Shown here: one piece after another, positions 42,219 through 53,091 of the stretch
How the letters are laid out: every line of letters begins with the position of its first letter
Numbering within the stretch: position 1 is the stretch's first letter
Assembly (NCBI RefSeq): GCF_022815645.1
Contig: NZ_JALGRO010000007.1
Location: 62,001 to 126,000 of the forward strand
Reading direction: 5' to 3'
From: Curtobacterium sp. VKM Ac-2922
GTDB lineage: Bacteria; Actinomycetota; Actinomycetes; Actinomycetales; Microbacteriaceae
DNA: 64,000 bases
Notes under the pieces: generated by a model
Told to the model about the DNA's origin: nothing
Seen by the model: only the letters and a program-made list of their open reading frames with translations
The model's database searches: none
Made by a program: the position numbers and the translations under genes

Positions 42219-42818
42219 CTACCGCTCGTCGTGGTCGGGCTCGCGGACGTCGGCGAGCTGGTCGACGTCGACGCCCTCGATCTCGTCGTCGTCCGACTCG
42301 GCGAGGTCGCCCTCGTCCGCATCCTCGAAGTCGTCGTCGTCGAACTCGTCGTCGTCATCCGACTCGTCGTCGTCGTCATCGTCATCGTCGTCGTCCGAGT
42401 CGTCGTCATCCGACTCGTCGTCATCGTCGTCATCATCCGACTCGTCGTCGTCCGGCTCGTCGTCGTCATCCGACTCGTCGTCGTCCGACTCGCCGTCGTG
42501 CCCCTCGCCGTCCTGCGCCGCGCGGTACTCGGCCAGCCGCTCGGACCACGGGACCCACTCGGGCGCGACGAGCGACCCGTCGCCGGGCATCAGCTCGACC
42601 TCGAGCACGGTGGGGTCGTCGCCCTCGACCTGCGCGATGCTGACGGTCCAGCGCCACCCCGGGTACCCGGGCATGCGGTTCGCGAACAGGACCGAGACCA
42701 CCCCGTCGCCCTCGTCCGTGGTGCCGGCGGGCGCGCCGATGGTCGACTCCGGAGTGACCTCGAGCAGCGCAGTGCGTGCCAGGGCGGTCAGGTCGGTGTG
42801 GTCGGTCGTCATGGTCAT
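42219..42818 (-). CDS. DUF3027 protein with long Asp/Ser tail
   Basis: A 199-residue protein. Residues 1-108 form the DUF3027 domain (SVLFANRMPGYPGWRWTVSI, PTVLEVELMPGDG, APEWVPWSERLAEYRAAQ). From about residue 112 the chain is almost only Asp, Ser and Glu for some 60 residues. The TCG/TCC/TCA-GTC-rich DNA is a codon-level repeat. Its ATG overlaps the stop of the cold-shock gene (ATGA), a pairing common in actinobacteria. Function unknown; the tail may mimic nucleic acid. Confidence 0.88.
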   Translation of the reverse strand: MTMTTDHTDLTALARTALLEVTPESTIGAPAGTTDEGDGVVSVLFANRMPGYPGWRWTVSIAQVEGDDPTVLEVELMPGDGSLVAPEWVPWSERLAEYRAAQDGEGHDGESDDDESDDDDEPDDDESDDDDDDDESDDDDSDDDDDDDDDDESDDDDEFDDDDFEDADEGDLAESDDDEIEGVDVDQLADVREPDHDER

Positions 42819-43192
42819 GCGTCCAATTGGTCTGCGACGTGCCGCAGGATGGCGGCGATGCGGGGGCCGTTCTTCGGGTAGCGGCCGTGGTGGAGGTCAC
42901 CGCTGATCCGGTCGAGCTCCTTCACCAGGTCCTCGACGATCACGGCCATGTCGTCTGCGGAGCGTCGCGACATCTTCGCCAGCGACGGCTTCGGGTCGAG
43001 CAGGTGGACGGAGAGCGCCTGTGAGCCCTTGTTGCCCTGCACGACGCCGTACTCGAGCCGCGCGCCGGCCTTGACCGTGGTCAGGCCTTCGGGCAGCGAG
43101 GACGCGTGCAGGAAGACCTGGTCGCCGTCGTCGCCGGTGATGAACCCGAACCCCTTCTGGTCGTCGTAGAACTTGACCTTGCCGGTGGGCAT
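42815..43192 (-). CDS. Cold-shock domain protein with C-terminal extension
   Basis: A 125-residue protein. The cold-shock domain (1-68) has both RNP motifs, KGFGFI and VFLHASSLP. An extension of about 55 residues (LAKMSRRSADDMAVIVEDLV..., IAAILRHVADQLDA) forms likely helices. It binds single-stranded RNA or DNA. It is the first gene of a pair with DUF3027. Confidence 0.93.
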   Translation of the reverse strand: MPTGKVKFYDDQKGFGFITGDDGDQVFLHASSLPEGLTTVKAGARLEYGVVQGNKGSQALSVHLLDPKPSLAKMSRRSADDMAVIVEDLVKELDRISGDLHHGRYPKNGPRIAAILRHVADQLDA

Positions 43193-43242
43193 GCGTGGAC
43201 TCCTCGATGGTTGTGCGGCCGTGGTGCGGATATCCTGGGCAG

Positions 43243-43545
43243 ATGGCCAAGCCGACCCGATCACCCGGGGACACGCGGAACTCCGCAGAACCCCCGGCGA
43301 CGTTCAATCGTACCGAACGCACGCTCGCGTTCATGGTCGGTGGGATCATCCTGTTCACGATCCTGTGCTTCGCCGCCATGATCATCGGCTGGCTGACCCT
43401 CGGCACCATCCCCGGGGACGGCATCTGGCCGACCGTGCTGGGCATCCTGTACTTCGGGCCGCCCATCGCGCTGGTCCTGATCTTCGTGCTGCTGGGCGTG
43501 ACGTGGACCCGCAAGGCCCGCGAACACCGGAAGGAAACCCGCTGA
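43243..43545 (+). CDS. Small two-helix membrane protein
   Basis: A 100-residue protein with a polar N-terminus, two membrane helices (about 30-52 and 65-87) and a basic end (TRKAREHRKETR). ATG 43243 lies six bases after TATCCT, one of the clearest leaderless starts in the window. It is divergent from the cold-shock gene and 28 bases ahead of the helicase-associated gene. Function unknown. Confidence 0.85.
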   Translation: MAKPTRSPGDTRNSAEPPATFNRTERTLAFMVGGIILFTILCFAAMIIGWLTLGTIPGDGIWPTVLGILYFGPPIALVLIFVLLGVTWTRKAREHRKETR

Positions 43546-43573
43546 CGTCCGCACCGGACGCTGGCGAAGGACG

Positions 43574-45343
43574 ATGACGACCACCGCCGACCTGGCCGCC
43601 CGACTGCGGGCGATGCCGGATGACGACCTCGAACGGCTCATCGTCGCGCGGGGTCTGCCCACCGCTGTCCTGGGCGAGACCGGACCGCAGAGCATCACCG
43701 ACTTCTTCGACCTGGCCGAGGCGTTCCGCGCCGACGCCGCGGTCGACGCCGCGGTCGAGCGACTCCCCCGCCGCACGCTGCTGGCGCTCCGTGACGGCAC
43801 CGCCGGCACGGACCTCGCCCCAGCGGTGGCCCTCGGGCTGGCGGACCACGACGGCCAGGTCGACGACGCGGTCGCCGCACGCGTGGCCGCCCACCCCGAC
43901 CTGACCGACCTGCCTGGAGGCCCCGCTGCAGCCCGACACGCCGGTCCCGTCCCCGACGTGGCCGATCCGGACGCCGCGCGCGCCACGGGCGCCGAGCACG
44001 CGTTCGCGACGATGACGGTGCTCGCGGAACTCCTGCGTGCGGTCGACGACGGCGGCGTGCGGGAACTCGTCAAGGGCGGCATCGGCTCCCCGCTCGCCCG
44101 GGTGCTCGCCGAGCGCTCCGGCAGCGATGCCGAGGTCGTGCCCGACCGCCTGGGACTGCTCGCGCACATCCGCTTCACCGCACCGGACGAGGGCACCTGG
44201 ACCCTCACGGACGCCGGTCGTGGCTGGCTGACGACGGCGTGGCCCGAGCGCTGGCGGGACCTCGTCGCCCGCTGGCACGACGGACTCGACCCGGCCGTGC
44301 ACGAGGTCTTGACGACCGCCGGCGCCGACTGGACCGACCTGGTCACGCTCGGGCGCTGGGCCTTCCCGGCGGGTGCGCGCTGGCTCGACGCGACGCTGCT
44401 CGACGTCGGCGGCACGGCGAACGCCCTCGGGGTGACCGTCGACGGCGTCGTCACCGACACCGGTGCCGCCCTGCTCGGTGACGACCCCGACGTCGCGGCT
44501 CGGGCCGCACAGGCGGACCTGCCGCAGACCGTCGACGGTGTCTACCTGCAGCACGACCTGACCGTGATCGCCCCGGGACCGCTGGCCCCCGCCACGGACG
44601 CCGAACTCCGGAGCGTCGCGGACCTCGAAGCACCCGGACTCGCCGCGCGGTACCGGGTGTCGGACGACTCCCTGCGCCGGGCACTGCGCGCCGGCCGCTC
44701 CCGCGACGACGTGCTCGGGTTGTTCGAGCGCCTCGGACTGACCGGCGTGCCGCAGCCCCTGGCGTACCTGGTCGACGAGGTCGCGGCGCGCGACGGCAGC
44801 ATCGTGGTCGACCGTGCCCAGGACGGTCTCGGTGCGGTGGTGCGCGGCACCCCCGACCAGCTGGACCTGATCGGGGTGGACGCCGAGCTGCGCCAGATGG
44901 CGTGGGAACGGCCCGACCTGACGACCCTGGTGACCCGCTACCCGGCGCACGTCGTGCACGCCGCGCTCGAGGACCAGCGCTACCCGGCCGTGCTGCAACC
45001 CGGCGCCCGCCCGGAGACGCACCACGGGCCTCCAGGCCGTCGCCGTGTCGCCAGCCGCTCGCCGGAAGCGGCGGCCCGCGCCGTCGTCGGACGGCTCCGG
45101 CTGACGACCGAACGCGGCGCTGCCGAACCGGAGCAGGAGTGGCTCGGGCGCCAGATCGACCTGGCCGTGCGGGGCCGCACACCGATCCGCGTGGTCGTGA
45201 AGATGCCGGACGGCACCGAGCGGCCGTTCTCGATCGTGCCCACGTCCGTCGCCGCCGGACGTGTCCGCGGCAAGGACACCACGGCCGACGTGGAGCGCAC
45301 GCTGCCCCTGTCGCTCGTCGTGTCCGTCGACAGCGAAGCCTGA
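43574..45343 (+). CDS. Helicase-associated (XPB/Ssl2-like) domain protein
   Basis: A 589-residue protein without helicase motifs. The N-terminus (MPDDDLERLIVARGLP) and the central VYLQHDLTVIAPGPLAP...LEAPGLAARYRVSDDSLRRAL region (given in two parts) correspond to the XPB/Ssl2-like helicase-associated domain. It is encoded 30 bases ahead of an XPB helicase and is probably its partner. The end (IRVVVKMPDGTERPFSIVPT) is a WYL-like beta fold. Confidence 0.88.
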   Translation: MTTTADLAARLRAMPDDDLERLIVARGLPTAVLGETGPQSITDFFDLAEAFRADAAVDAAVERLPRRTLLALRDGTAGTDLAPAVALGLADHDGQVDDAVAARVAAHPDLTDLPGGPAAARHAGPVPDVADPDAARATGAEHAFATMTVLAELLRAVDDGGVRELVKGGIGSPLARVLAERSGSDAEVVPDRLGLLAHIRFTAPDEGTWTLTDAGRGWLTTAWPERWRDLVARWHDGLDPAVHEVLTTAGADWTDLVTLGRWAFPAGARWLDATLLDVGGTANALGVTVDGVVTDTGAALLGDDPDVAARAAQADLPQTVDGVYLQHDLTVIAPGPLAPATDAELRSVADLEAPGLAARYRVSDDSLRRALRAGRSRDDVLGLFERLGLTGVPQPLAYLVDEVAARDGSIVVDRAQDGLGAVVRGTPDQLDLIGVDAELRQMAWERPDLTTLVTRYPAHVVHAALEDQRYPAVLQPGARPETHHGPPGRRRVASRSPEAAARAVVGRLRLTTERGAAEPEQEWLGRQIDLAVRGRTPIRVVVKMPDGTERPFSIVPTSVAAGRVRGKDTTADVERTLPLSLVVSVDSEA

Positions 45344-45373
45344 CCCAGGCGCGCACCGCTAGGCTGGCAGGTC

Positions 45374-47089
45374 ATGAACGGACCGCTGATCGTCCAGAGC
45401 GACCGCACCGTGTTGCTCGAGGTGGCGCACCCCGACGCCGACGACGCACGCCACGAGCTCGCGGTGTTCGCCGAGCTCGAACGCGCGCCCGAACACGTGC
45501 ACACCTACCGGGTCACGCGCCTGGGCCTGTGGAACGCGCGTGCCGCTGGCCACGACGCCGAGAGCATGATCGACACGCTCGAGCGCTACGCGAAGTTCCC
45601 GGTGCCGCAGAGCGTGACCGTGGACATCCGCGACACGGTCGCCCGCTACGGACGGCTCGTGATCCGTCGCGAGGACCCGGCCGACGCTCCCGTGATCGCG
45701 AACTCCCCGTCCGAGGAACTCGAGCGCCAGCCCACGCTGCTGCTGACCGCGACCGACCCGTCGGTCCTGGCCGAGGTCACCCGCTCCAAGCGGATCAAGC
45801 CGCTGCTCGGCGACAAGCGTTCGGACACCGCGATCGAACTGCAGCAGTGGGCGCGCGGACAGGTCAAGCAAGAGCTCGTGAAGCTCGGCTGGCCCGCCGA
45901 GGACCTGGCCGGGTACACACCGGGGCAACCGCACGCGATCGACCTCGACACCACCGAGTGGGACCTGCGCCAGTACCAGCAGGACGCGGTGCAGAGCTTC
46001 TTCGCGCAGGGGTCCGGCGTGGTCGTGCTGCCCTGTGGTGCGGGCAAGACGCTCGTCGGCGCCGGCGCGATGGCCACGGTCAAGGCGACCACGCTCATCC
46101 TGGTCACCAACACCGTCTCCGCCCGGCAGTGGCGTTCCGAGCTGCTGAAGCGGACCAGCCTGACCGAGGACGAGATCGGCGAGTACTCCGGCAGCGTCAA
46201 GGAGATCCGCCCGGTCACGATCGCGACGTACCAGATCCTGACCGCCCGCCGGAAGGGCGAGTACACGCACCTGTCGCTGCTCGACGCCCTCGACTGGGGC
46301 CTGGTGGTCTACGACGAGGTGCACCTGCTGCCGGCACCCGTCTTCAAGCTGACGGCCGACCTGCAGGCCCGTCGACGTCTGGGCCTGACCGCGACACTGG
46401 TCCGCGAGGACGGGCGCGAGGGCGACGTGTTCTCGCTCATCGGACCGAAGCGGTACGACGCGCCGTGGAAGGAGATCGAGGCCCAGGGCTACATCTCCCC
46501 CGCCGAGTGCTACGAGGTGCGCATCGACCTGCCGCACGAGGACCGGCTCGAGTACGCGGCGTCCGGCGACGACGAGCGCTACCGGCTCGCGGCGACGACC
46601 CCGGCGAAGACCCCGGTGGTGCGTGCGCTCATCGACAAGCACCGGGGCGAGCAGATCCTGGTGATCGGCCAGTACATCGACCAGCTCGACGCGCTGGCGT
46701 CGTCGCTCGACGCGGCCGAGATCACGGGCTCCACGCCCGTCGACGAACGTGAGCGGCTGTACCAGGAGTTCCGCGACGGTTCGATCGACGTGCTCGTGGT
46801 GTCCAAGGTCGCGAACTTCTCGGTCGACCTGCCGGACGCCACGGTGGCCATCCAGGTGTCGGGGTCGTTCGGGTCCCGGCAGGAAGAGGCCCAGCGTCTG
46901 GGCAGACTGCTGCGTCCGAACAAGGACGGCCTGCCGGCGTCGTTCTACACGCTCGTGACGCGGGACACCGTCGACCAGGACTTCGCGCAGAACCGGCAGC
47001 GGTTCCTGGCGGAGCAGGGCTACTCGTACACGATCCTCGATGCCGACCAGATCCAGGGCGTACCCCAGGCGCTCTCAGGAAACGCCTAG
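45374..47089 (+). CDS. XPB-type DNA repair helicase
   Basis: A 571-residue superfamily 2 helicase. The N-terminal damage-recognition part precedes Walker A VVLPCGAGKTLVGAGAMA, the DEVH box in VVYDEVHLLPAP, the RED motif in TLVREDGREGD and motif VI in QEEAQRLGRLLRPN. XPB opens DNA in nucleotide excision repair or transcription in eukaryotes and archaea; in actinobacteria its role is still unclear. Start ATG 45374 lies eight bases after TAGGCT. Confidence 0.95.
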   Translation: MNGPLIVQSDRTVLLEVAHPDADDARHELAVFAELERAPEHVHTYRVTRLGLWNARAAGHDAESMIDTLERYAKFPVPQSVTVDIRDTVARYGRLVIRREDPADAPVIANSPSEELERQPTLLLTATDPSVLAEVTRSKRIKPLLGDKRSDTAIELQQWARGQVKQELVKLGWPAEDLAGYTPGQPHAIDLDTTEWDLRQYQQDAVQSFFAQGSGVVVLPCGAGKTLVGAGAMATVKATTLILVTNTVSARQWRSELLKRTSLTEDEIGEYSGSVKEIRPVTIATYQILTARRKGEYTHLSLLDALDWGLVVYDEVHLLPAPVFKLTADLQARRRLGLTATLVREDGREGDVFSLIGPKRYDAPWKEIEAQGYISPAECYEVRIDLPHEDRLEYAASGDDERYRLAATTPAKTPVVRALIDKHRGEQILVIGQYIDQLDALASSLDAAEITGSTPVDERERLYQEFRDGSIDVLVVSKVANFSVDLPDATVAIQVSGSFGSRQEEAQRLGRLLRPNKDGLPASFYTLVTRDTVDQDFAQNRQRFLAEQGYSYTILDADQIQGVPQALSGNA

Positions 47090-47111
47090 GGAACAGTCAG
47101 AGGATAGGGCC

Positions 47112-47807
47112 ATGACCGATGGACCCAAGATCCTCATCGTCGATGACGAGCCGAACATCCGCGACCTCCTGACGACCTCGCTGCGTTTCGCCGGGTTCGC
47201 CGTCCGTGCCGTCGGCAACGGCGCACAGGCCATCTCCGCCGTGCTCGAGGAAGAGCCGGACCTCATCATCCTCGACGTCATGCTCCCCGACATGAACGGC
47301 TTCGGCGTCACGAAGCGGCTGCGGTCGTCCGGGTACACCTCGCCGATCCTGTTCCTGACGGCGAAGGACGACACCGAGGACAAGATCACCGGGCTCACGG
47401 TCGGCGGCGACGACTACGTCACCAAGCCGTTCTCGCTCGACGAGATCGTCGCCCGCATCAAGGCGATCCTGCGACGCACGATGAACGACGAAGAAGACGC
47501 GATCATCCGCGCTGGCGAGCTCACGATGGACCAGGACACCCACGAGGTCACGATCGGCGACGCGCAGATCGAGCTCTCGCCCACCGAGTTCAAGCTGCTG
47601 CGCTACCTGATGCTCAACCCGAACCGGGTGCTGTCCAAGGCGCAGATCCTCGACCACGTGTGGGAGTACGACTTCAACGGCGACGCCGGCATCGTCGAGT
47701 CCTACATCTCGTACCTCCGTCGCAAGCTCGACCAGTACTCGACCGAGCCGATCATCCAGACCAAGCGCGGCTTCGGCTACATGCTCAAGGCGTCCAAGGC
47801 CTCGTAG
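47112..47807 (+). CDS. OmpR/PhoB-type response regulator
   Basis: A 231-residue regulator. The receiver domain (about 5-120) has the acidic pair VDDEPN, phospho-Asp in LIILDVMLPD and the Lys in VTKPFS. The winged-helix effector domain (about 132-228) ends with YISYLRRKLD and TKRGFGYML. Its nearest pattern is the TcrX/PrrA-like actinobacterial group. AGGATAGGG precedes ATG 47112. The cognate kinase gene follows after 68 bases. Confidence 0.95.
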   Translation: MTDGPKILIVDDEPNIRDLLTTSLRFAGFAVRAVGNGAQAISAVLEEEPDLIILDVMLPDMNGFGVTKRLRSSGYTSPILFLTAKDDTEDKITGLTVGGDDYVTKPFSLDEIVARIKAILRRTMNDEEDAIIRAGELTMDQDTHEVTIGDAQIELSPTEFKLLRYLMLNPNRVLSKAQILDHVWEYDFNGDAGIVESYISYLRRKLDQYSTEPIIQTKRGFGYMLKASKAS

Positions 47808-47875
47808 TCGACGTCCTGGTTCTCACGGCGCTCGTCCGGTTTCGCCGGGCGGGCGCCGTCTACCGTTGAGGCACG

Positions 47876-49594
47876 ATGCACTCGAGAATGAACCGCTGGT
47901 GGGACGGCATCTCCCTGCGCACCAAGATCACCGGCATCACGGTGCTCCTGGTGGCGCTCGGGCTGCTCGTCGCGGGGCTCGGCACCATGACGGTGCTCTC
48001 CACCTACCTGGTCCAGCGCCTGAACGACCAGGTGACGACGACGACGTCGCAGCTCGAGGGGCAGAACGTCTCCGACGGCGAGCAGTACTGCAAGCTCTCC
48101 GTCGTGGTCCAGGAGAGCTCGTACGTGGCCGCCTACGACAGCGACGGCAAGCAGATCTGCGACACGCAGTCCACCACCCGGCCGGACATCTCGGCGCTCG
48201 ACTTCGCCACGGCCACCAAGATGACCACGCCGTTCACGCTGTACGACAAGCAGCACAACCACGAGTGGCGCGCACAGGTCATCCCGGCCAACCTGCAGAA
48301 CCTGTCGACCGGCGCCACCGAGACCGGCTACGTGCTCGTCGCGGTCTCCAGCGCCGACACCGACCAGACGATCGCCCGGTTCACCTTCATCTTCCTGGGC
48401 TTCGGCGCCTCGGTGATCCTGCTCGGGGCGATGCTCACCCGGCTGCTCGTGACGGCGACGTTCGACCCGCTGCGCGACGTCGAGGACACGGCCGCCCGGT
48501 TCGCCGCCGGTGACTTCAACCAGCGCCTCGACGCCGACACCCCCAACACCGAGGTCGGCCGCCTGAACCGGTCCCTCAACGCCATGCTCGAGCGGATCGA
48601 CAGCGCGTTCGAGGACCGCGAGCGCACCATCGCCCAGATGCGTCGCTTCGTGGGTGACGCCTCGCACGAGCTCCGCACGCCACTGGTGTCACTCCGCGGG
48701 TACGCCGAGCTGTACCGGATGGGGGCGCTCCGCAAGGACGAGGACGTCGCCCAGGCGATGGAGCGCATCGAGAAGGAAGCCCAGCGCATGGGCCTGCTCG
48801 TGCAGGACCTGCTGCAGCTCGCCCGCATCGACGAGTCGAAGCCGCTCGAACTCGGGCCCGTCGACCTCGTGGTCATCGCACGCGACTCCGCGCTCGACAC
48901 CATGGCGTCGAACCCCGACCGCGAGATCCAGGTCCTGGTCGAGGACTCGGTCACCGGCGAGAACGTCCCGCAGGCCGTCCGGGCACCCTCGGCGTTCGGA
49001 CCCGGTGCCGTCTCGCCGACCTCGCCCGACTCCGCGCCGATGTCCCCCTCCGCCAACACCACGGGCCCGATCGCGTTCTCGCGCCAGACGCTCGCCCGCC
49101 TGCGCACGCGCCGCAACCGCGCGATGGAGCTCGAGGGTGCCATCGACCCCGAGACCACCCCGCTGCCCACCGTCGTGCTGCCGAAGCGCCCGCCGATCGT
49201 CCTGGCCGAAGAGAACAAGATCCGCCAGGTCGTGACGAACCTGATGGGCAACGCGATGCGGTTCACCGCGCACGACGACCCCATCGAGATCGGCATCGGG
49301 GTCGACGACGACCGCGACATGGCGCACATCGACGTCATCGACCACGGCGAGGGCATCCCGCCGCAGCTGCGCGAGAAGATCTTCCAGCGCTTCTGGCGTG
49401 CCGACACCTCGCGCGCCCGCGACACCGGCGGATCGGGCCTGGGGCTCGCCATCGTGTCGGGCATCGTCGCGGCACACGGCGGCTCCGTCGAGGTCATCGA
49501 CACCCCGGGCGGCGGGGCCACCTTCCGCATCTGGCTGCCCCTGCTCCCCCGCGACTGGGCCCCGACCCCCGCTCCCGAGTCCCCCACGCCCTGA
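47876..49594 (+). CDS. Sensor histidine kinase with long linker before the ATPase domain
   Basis: A 572-residue kinase. Two membrane helices (about 15-45 and 165-188) flank an extracellular sensor part; HAMP and the HisKA H-box (RRFVGDASHELRTPL) follow, then HATPase boxes (NLMGNAMRFTA, DHGEGIPPQ, GSGLGLAIVSGIV). Between HisKA and the N-box lies an unusual Pro/Ser/Thr-rich stretch of about 80 residues (SAFGPGAVSPTSPDSAP onwards). ATG 47876 or 47888 may be the start. It phosphorylates the upstream response regulator. Confidence 0.94.
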   Translation: MHSRMNRWWDGISLRTKITGITVLLVALGLLVAGLGTMTVLSTYLVQRLNDQVTTTTSQLEGQNVSDGEQYCKLSVVVQESSYVAAYDSDGKQICDTQSTTRPDISALDFATATKMTTPFTLYDKQHNHEWRAQVIPANLQNLSTGATETGYVLVAVSSADTDQTIARFTFIFLGFGASVILLGAMLTRLLVTATFDPLRDVEDTAARFAAGDFNQRLDADTPNTEVGRLNRSLNAMLERIDSAFEDRERTIAQMRRFVGDASHELRTPLVSLRGYAELYRMGALRKDEDVAQAMERIEKEAQRMGLLVQDLLQLARIDESKPLELGPVDLVVIARDSALDTMASNPDREIQVLVEDSVTGENVPQAVRAPSAFGPGAVSPTSPDSAPMSPSANTTGPIAFSRQTLARLRTRRNRAMELEGAIDPETTPLPTVVLPKRPPIVLAEENKIRQVVTNLMGNAMRFTAHDDPIEIGIGVDDDRDMAHIDVIDHGEGIPPQLREKIFQRFWRADTSRARDTGGSGLGLAIVSGIVAAHGGSVEVIDTPGGGATFRIWLPLLPRDWAPTPAPESPTP

Positions 49595-49659
49595 CGCCCG
49601 CCCGACCCGCGCCGCGCCCCTCGCCTGACGCGCACGTGTCCCTGCCCCTCGCCACCACC

Positions 49660-49774
49660 GGTCACAACACCCCGCTCGTGTTCGCCGAGTGGTCGAAGAA
49701 CGTCGCTCGCGCGGTGCCCGATCGACGTTCTTCGACCGGTCGGTGCTCGGCGAGCGGGATGTCGTGACCACTCA
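49660..49774 (+). repeat. Dispersed palindromic repeat, copy B
   Basis: Begins GGTCACAACACCCCGCTC and ends GCGGGATGTCGTGACCAC. The inner arms GTCGAAGAACGTCG and CGACGTTCTTCGAC are perfect inverted repeats. It lies between convergent genes for the kinase and the nuclease-like protein. Confidence 0.85.
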
Positions 49775-49814
49775 GGATCACGCGCGGAGCCGGTTCGGAG
49801 CCCTTCGGCCCTGA

Positions 49815-50723
49815 TCACGCTGCGAGTCGACGGGTGCTGCCCAGTCGCTGCTCGAAGGCCTGACGCAGACGCTCGAAGACGGCCGCGGGGCGATGTGCGT
49901 CCGACGCGGTGGCGTGCACGGCGATCCAGTCGTTGACGACGAATCCGTTGTCGCGGCGCTGATCGTGCTGGAACACGTCTCGCTCACGATGGTGGTCGCC
50001 GTCGTACTCGAACGCGATCTTGAGCTCGGGCCACGCCATGTCGACCCGTCCGAGCAGTCGGCCGTCCGGATCGCGGACGTCGACGTTGAGCTCGGGTTCG
50101 GGGAACCCCGCGTCGACCAACGCCAGCCGGAACCACGACTCCATCGCGGACTCGGAGCCCACCCGGACCAGATCGGCCGCCGTCCGCGCAACCACCGAGG
50201 ACCGGGAGCCCGGGACGATCGCCGCGCCGAGGGCATCGATCGTCGTCGCGAACTCGCTCCGCCCCACGAAGTGGTCCCCGACGGCGACGAGCGCGCGGAC
50301 CCCGAGCAGTGACGCGCACTGCGCCCAGGCCGTTGCGGGCGTGGCCAGCGACAGCCCGGAATGCTCGACCGCCTGGGCGGCCGAGAGGCGATGGGCGCGG
50401 ACGTTGGGCCGACGCATCCGAGCGCGATCCGCGGTCGTGGACACGTGCACCGTCGGGTCGTCCTGCACGGCGCGGGGAAGCGGTGCACCCCACAGTCGGG
50501 CCGCGGTGGTGTGACTGAAGAACTGGTCCGGACGCATGACGACCGCCAGCGCCTCGATGAACGACGCGAATCCCTCGTTGCCCATGACGACACGAACGCC
50601 GTGCACCGGAGCGGACAGGTCAGAACGCCGGAGCCGTTCGGCGTTCACTCCGAGGGCAGCGGCGTCGGAGACCCGGAAGGCTCCGCGTCCGAGGTCTCCG
50701 GGCAGGGGTCGCAGGCGGGGCAT
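49815..50723 (-). CDS. Protein with AbiEi-like N-terminus and nuclease-like C-terminus
   Basis: A 302-residue protein typical of Microbacteriaceae. The N-terminal part (FRVSDAAALGVNAERLRRS, PVHGVRVV) resembles the winged helix of AbiEi antitoxins. The C-terminal third (AMESWFRLALVDAG, LLGRVDMAWPELKIAFEYDG) fits a Vsr/DUF559-like PD-(D/E)xK fold with Glu, Asp and Glu in the expected order. Cleavage activity is not proven. GAGG precedes ATG 50723. Confidence 0.75.
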   Translation of the reverse strand: MPRLRPLPGDLGRGAFRVSDAAALGVNAERLRRSDLSAPVHGVRVVMGNEGFASFIEALAVVMRPDQFFSHTTAARLWGAPLPRAVQDDPTVHVSTTADRARMRRPNVRAHRLSAAQAVEHSGLSLATPATAWAQCASLLGVRALVAVGDHFVGRSEFATTIDALGAAIVPGSRSSVVARTAADLVRVGSESAMESWFRLALVDAGFPEPELNVDVRDPDGRLLGRVDMAWPELKIAFEYDGDHHRERDVFQHDQRRDNGFVVNDWIAVHATASDAHRPAAVFERLRQAFEQRLGSTRRLAA

Positions 50724-50873
50724 CCTCGATCATGACGTCGACCGCCGTGGTCGCAACCGCTCGTCGGACGGAACTGTGGAGAACCAGGCGTGCCGAGCCT
50801 CCTGTGCAGGACCTCGAAGCGGTGTTCTGGCCGCGTCCGAGCCCACCCGCCGATCTCACCGGTCAGGAATCAC

Positions 50874-50975
50874 CGGCGGTCTGACGCCGACTGGTCGCAG
50901 GTCGTCGCTCCAGGCCCGGCGGACCGACAGTTCGTGACCGCTCAGCGGACGTGAGCGGGGTGTTGTGACCGGTCG
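50874..50975 (-). repeat. Dispersed palindromic repeat, copy C (inverted)
   Basis: Read on the minus strand it begins GGTCACAACACCCCGCTCAC and continues with CGCTGAGCGGTCACGAA, matching copies D and E; the other end (GACGCCGACTGGTCGCAGG) matches their right arm. Confidence 0.8.
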
Positions 50976-50979
50976 TTGC

Positions 50980-51126
50980 GGGAGCTCCGCCACCGGCGCG
51001 CGGGAGCCCCGGCGCACGGGAGCGCGGGAGCCCCGGAGCGCGGCAGCACCCGCCTCCGGCACCGCCCCGGCGCGCGAGAGCCCCGGCGCGCGGCAGCACC
51101 GCCCCGGCATCGCCACCGCCCCCGGC
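50980..51126. repeat. GC-rich imperfect tandem repeats
   Basis: Units like CGGGAGCCCCGG and CGGCAGCACCGCCCCGGC recur several times between repeat copy C and the groL terminator. No gene is seen in 50724-51126. Confidence 0.6.
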
Positions 51127-51173
51127 ACACGGAAGGGCCCCCGCACGCGCTGCGTGCGGGGGCCCTTCCGTGT
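51127..51173 (-). terminator. groL terminator
   Basis: A perfect 22-bp stem (51127-51148 with 51152-51173) and a three-base loop, ten bases past the groL stop. Confidence 0.9.
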
Positions 51174-51183
51174 CAGGACTGGA

Positions 51184-52955
<1,772 letters not shown>

Positions 52956-53042
52956 ACACGCACCGACCAGCGGGTCCCGGCACGACGAACGCGCGCACCC
53001 GGCCGACACGACCAGCACGCACGCACGCACACCCGGCACGAC

Positions 53043-53074
53043 GAACGCGCCGCCCCGGTGGGGACGGCGCGTTC
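53043..53074 (-). terminator. Terminator after cold-shock gene
   Basis: GAACGCGCC and GGCGCGTTC make a 9-bp stem with a 14-base loop, 18 bases past the cold-shock gene stop. Confidence 0.75.
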
Positions 53075-53091
53075 CTCGTGTGGTTCGGCGA

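Noticed and set aside
42240-42500. Trinucleotide-rich tract as a CRISPR or microsatellite locus
   Set aside because: It is in frame and encodes the Asp/Ser tail of the DUF3027 protein; there are no spacers.
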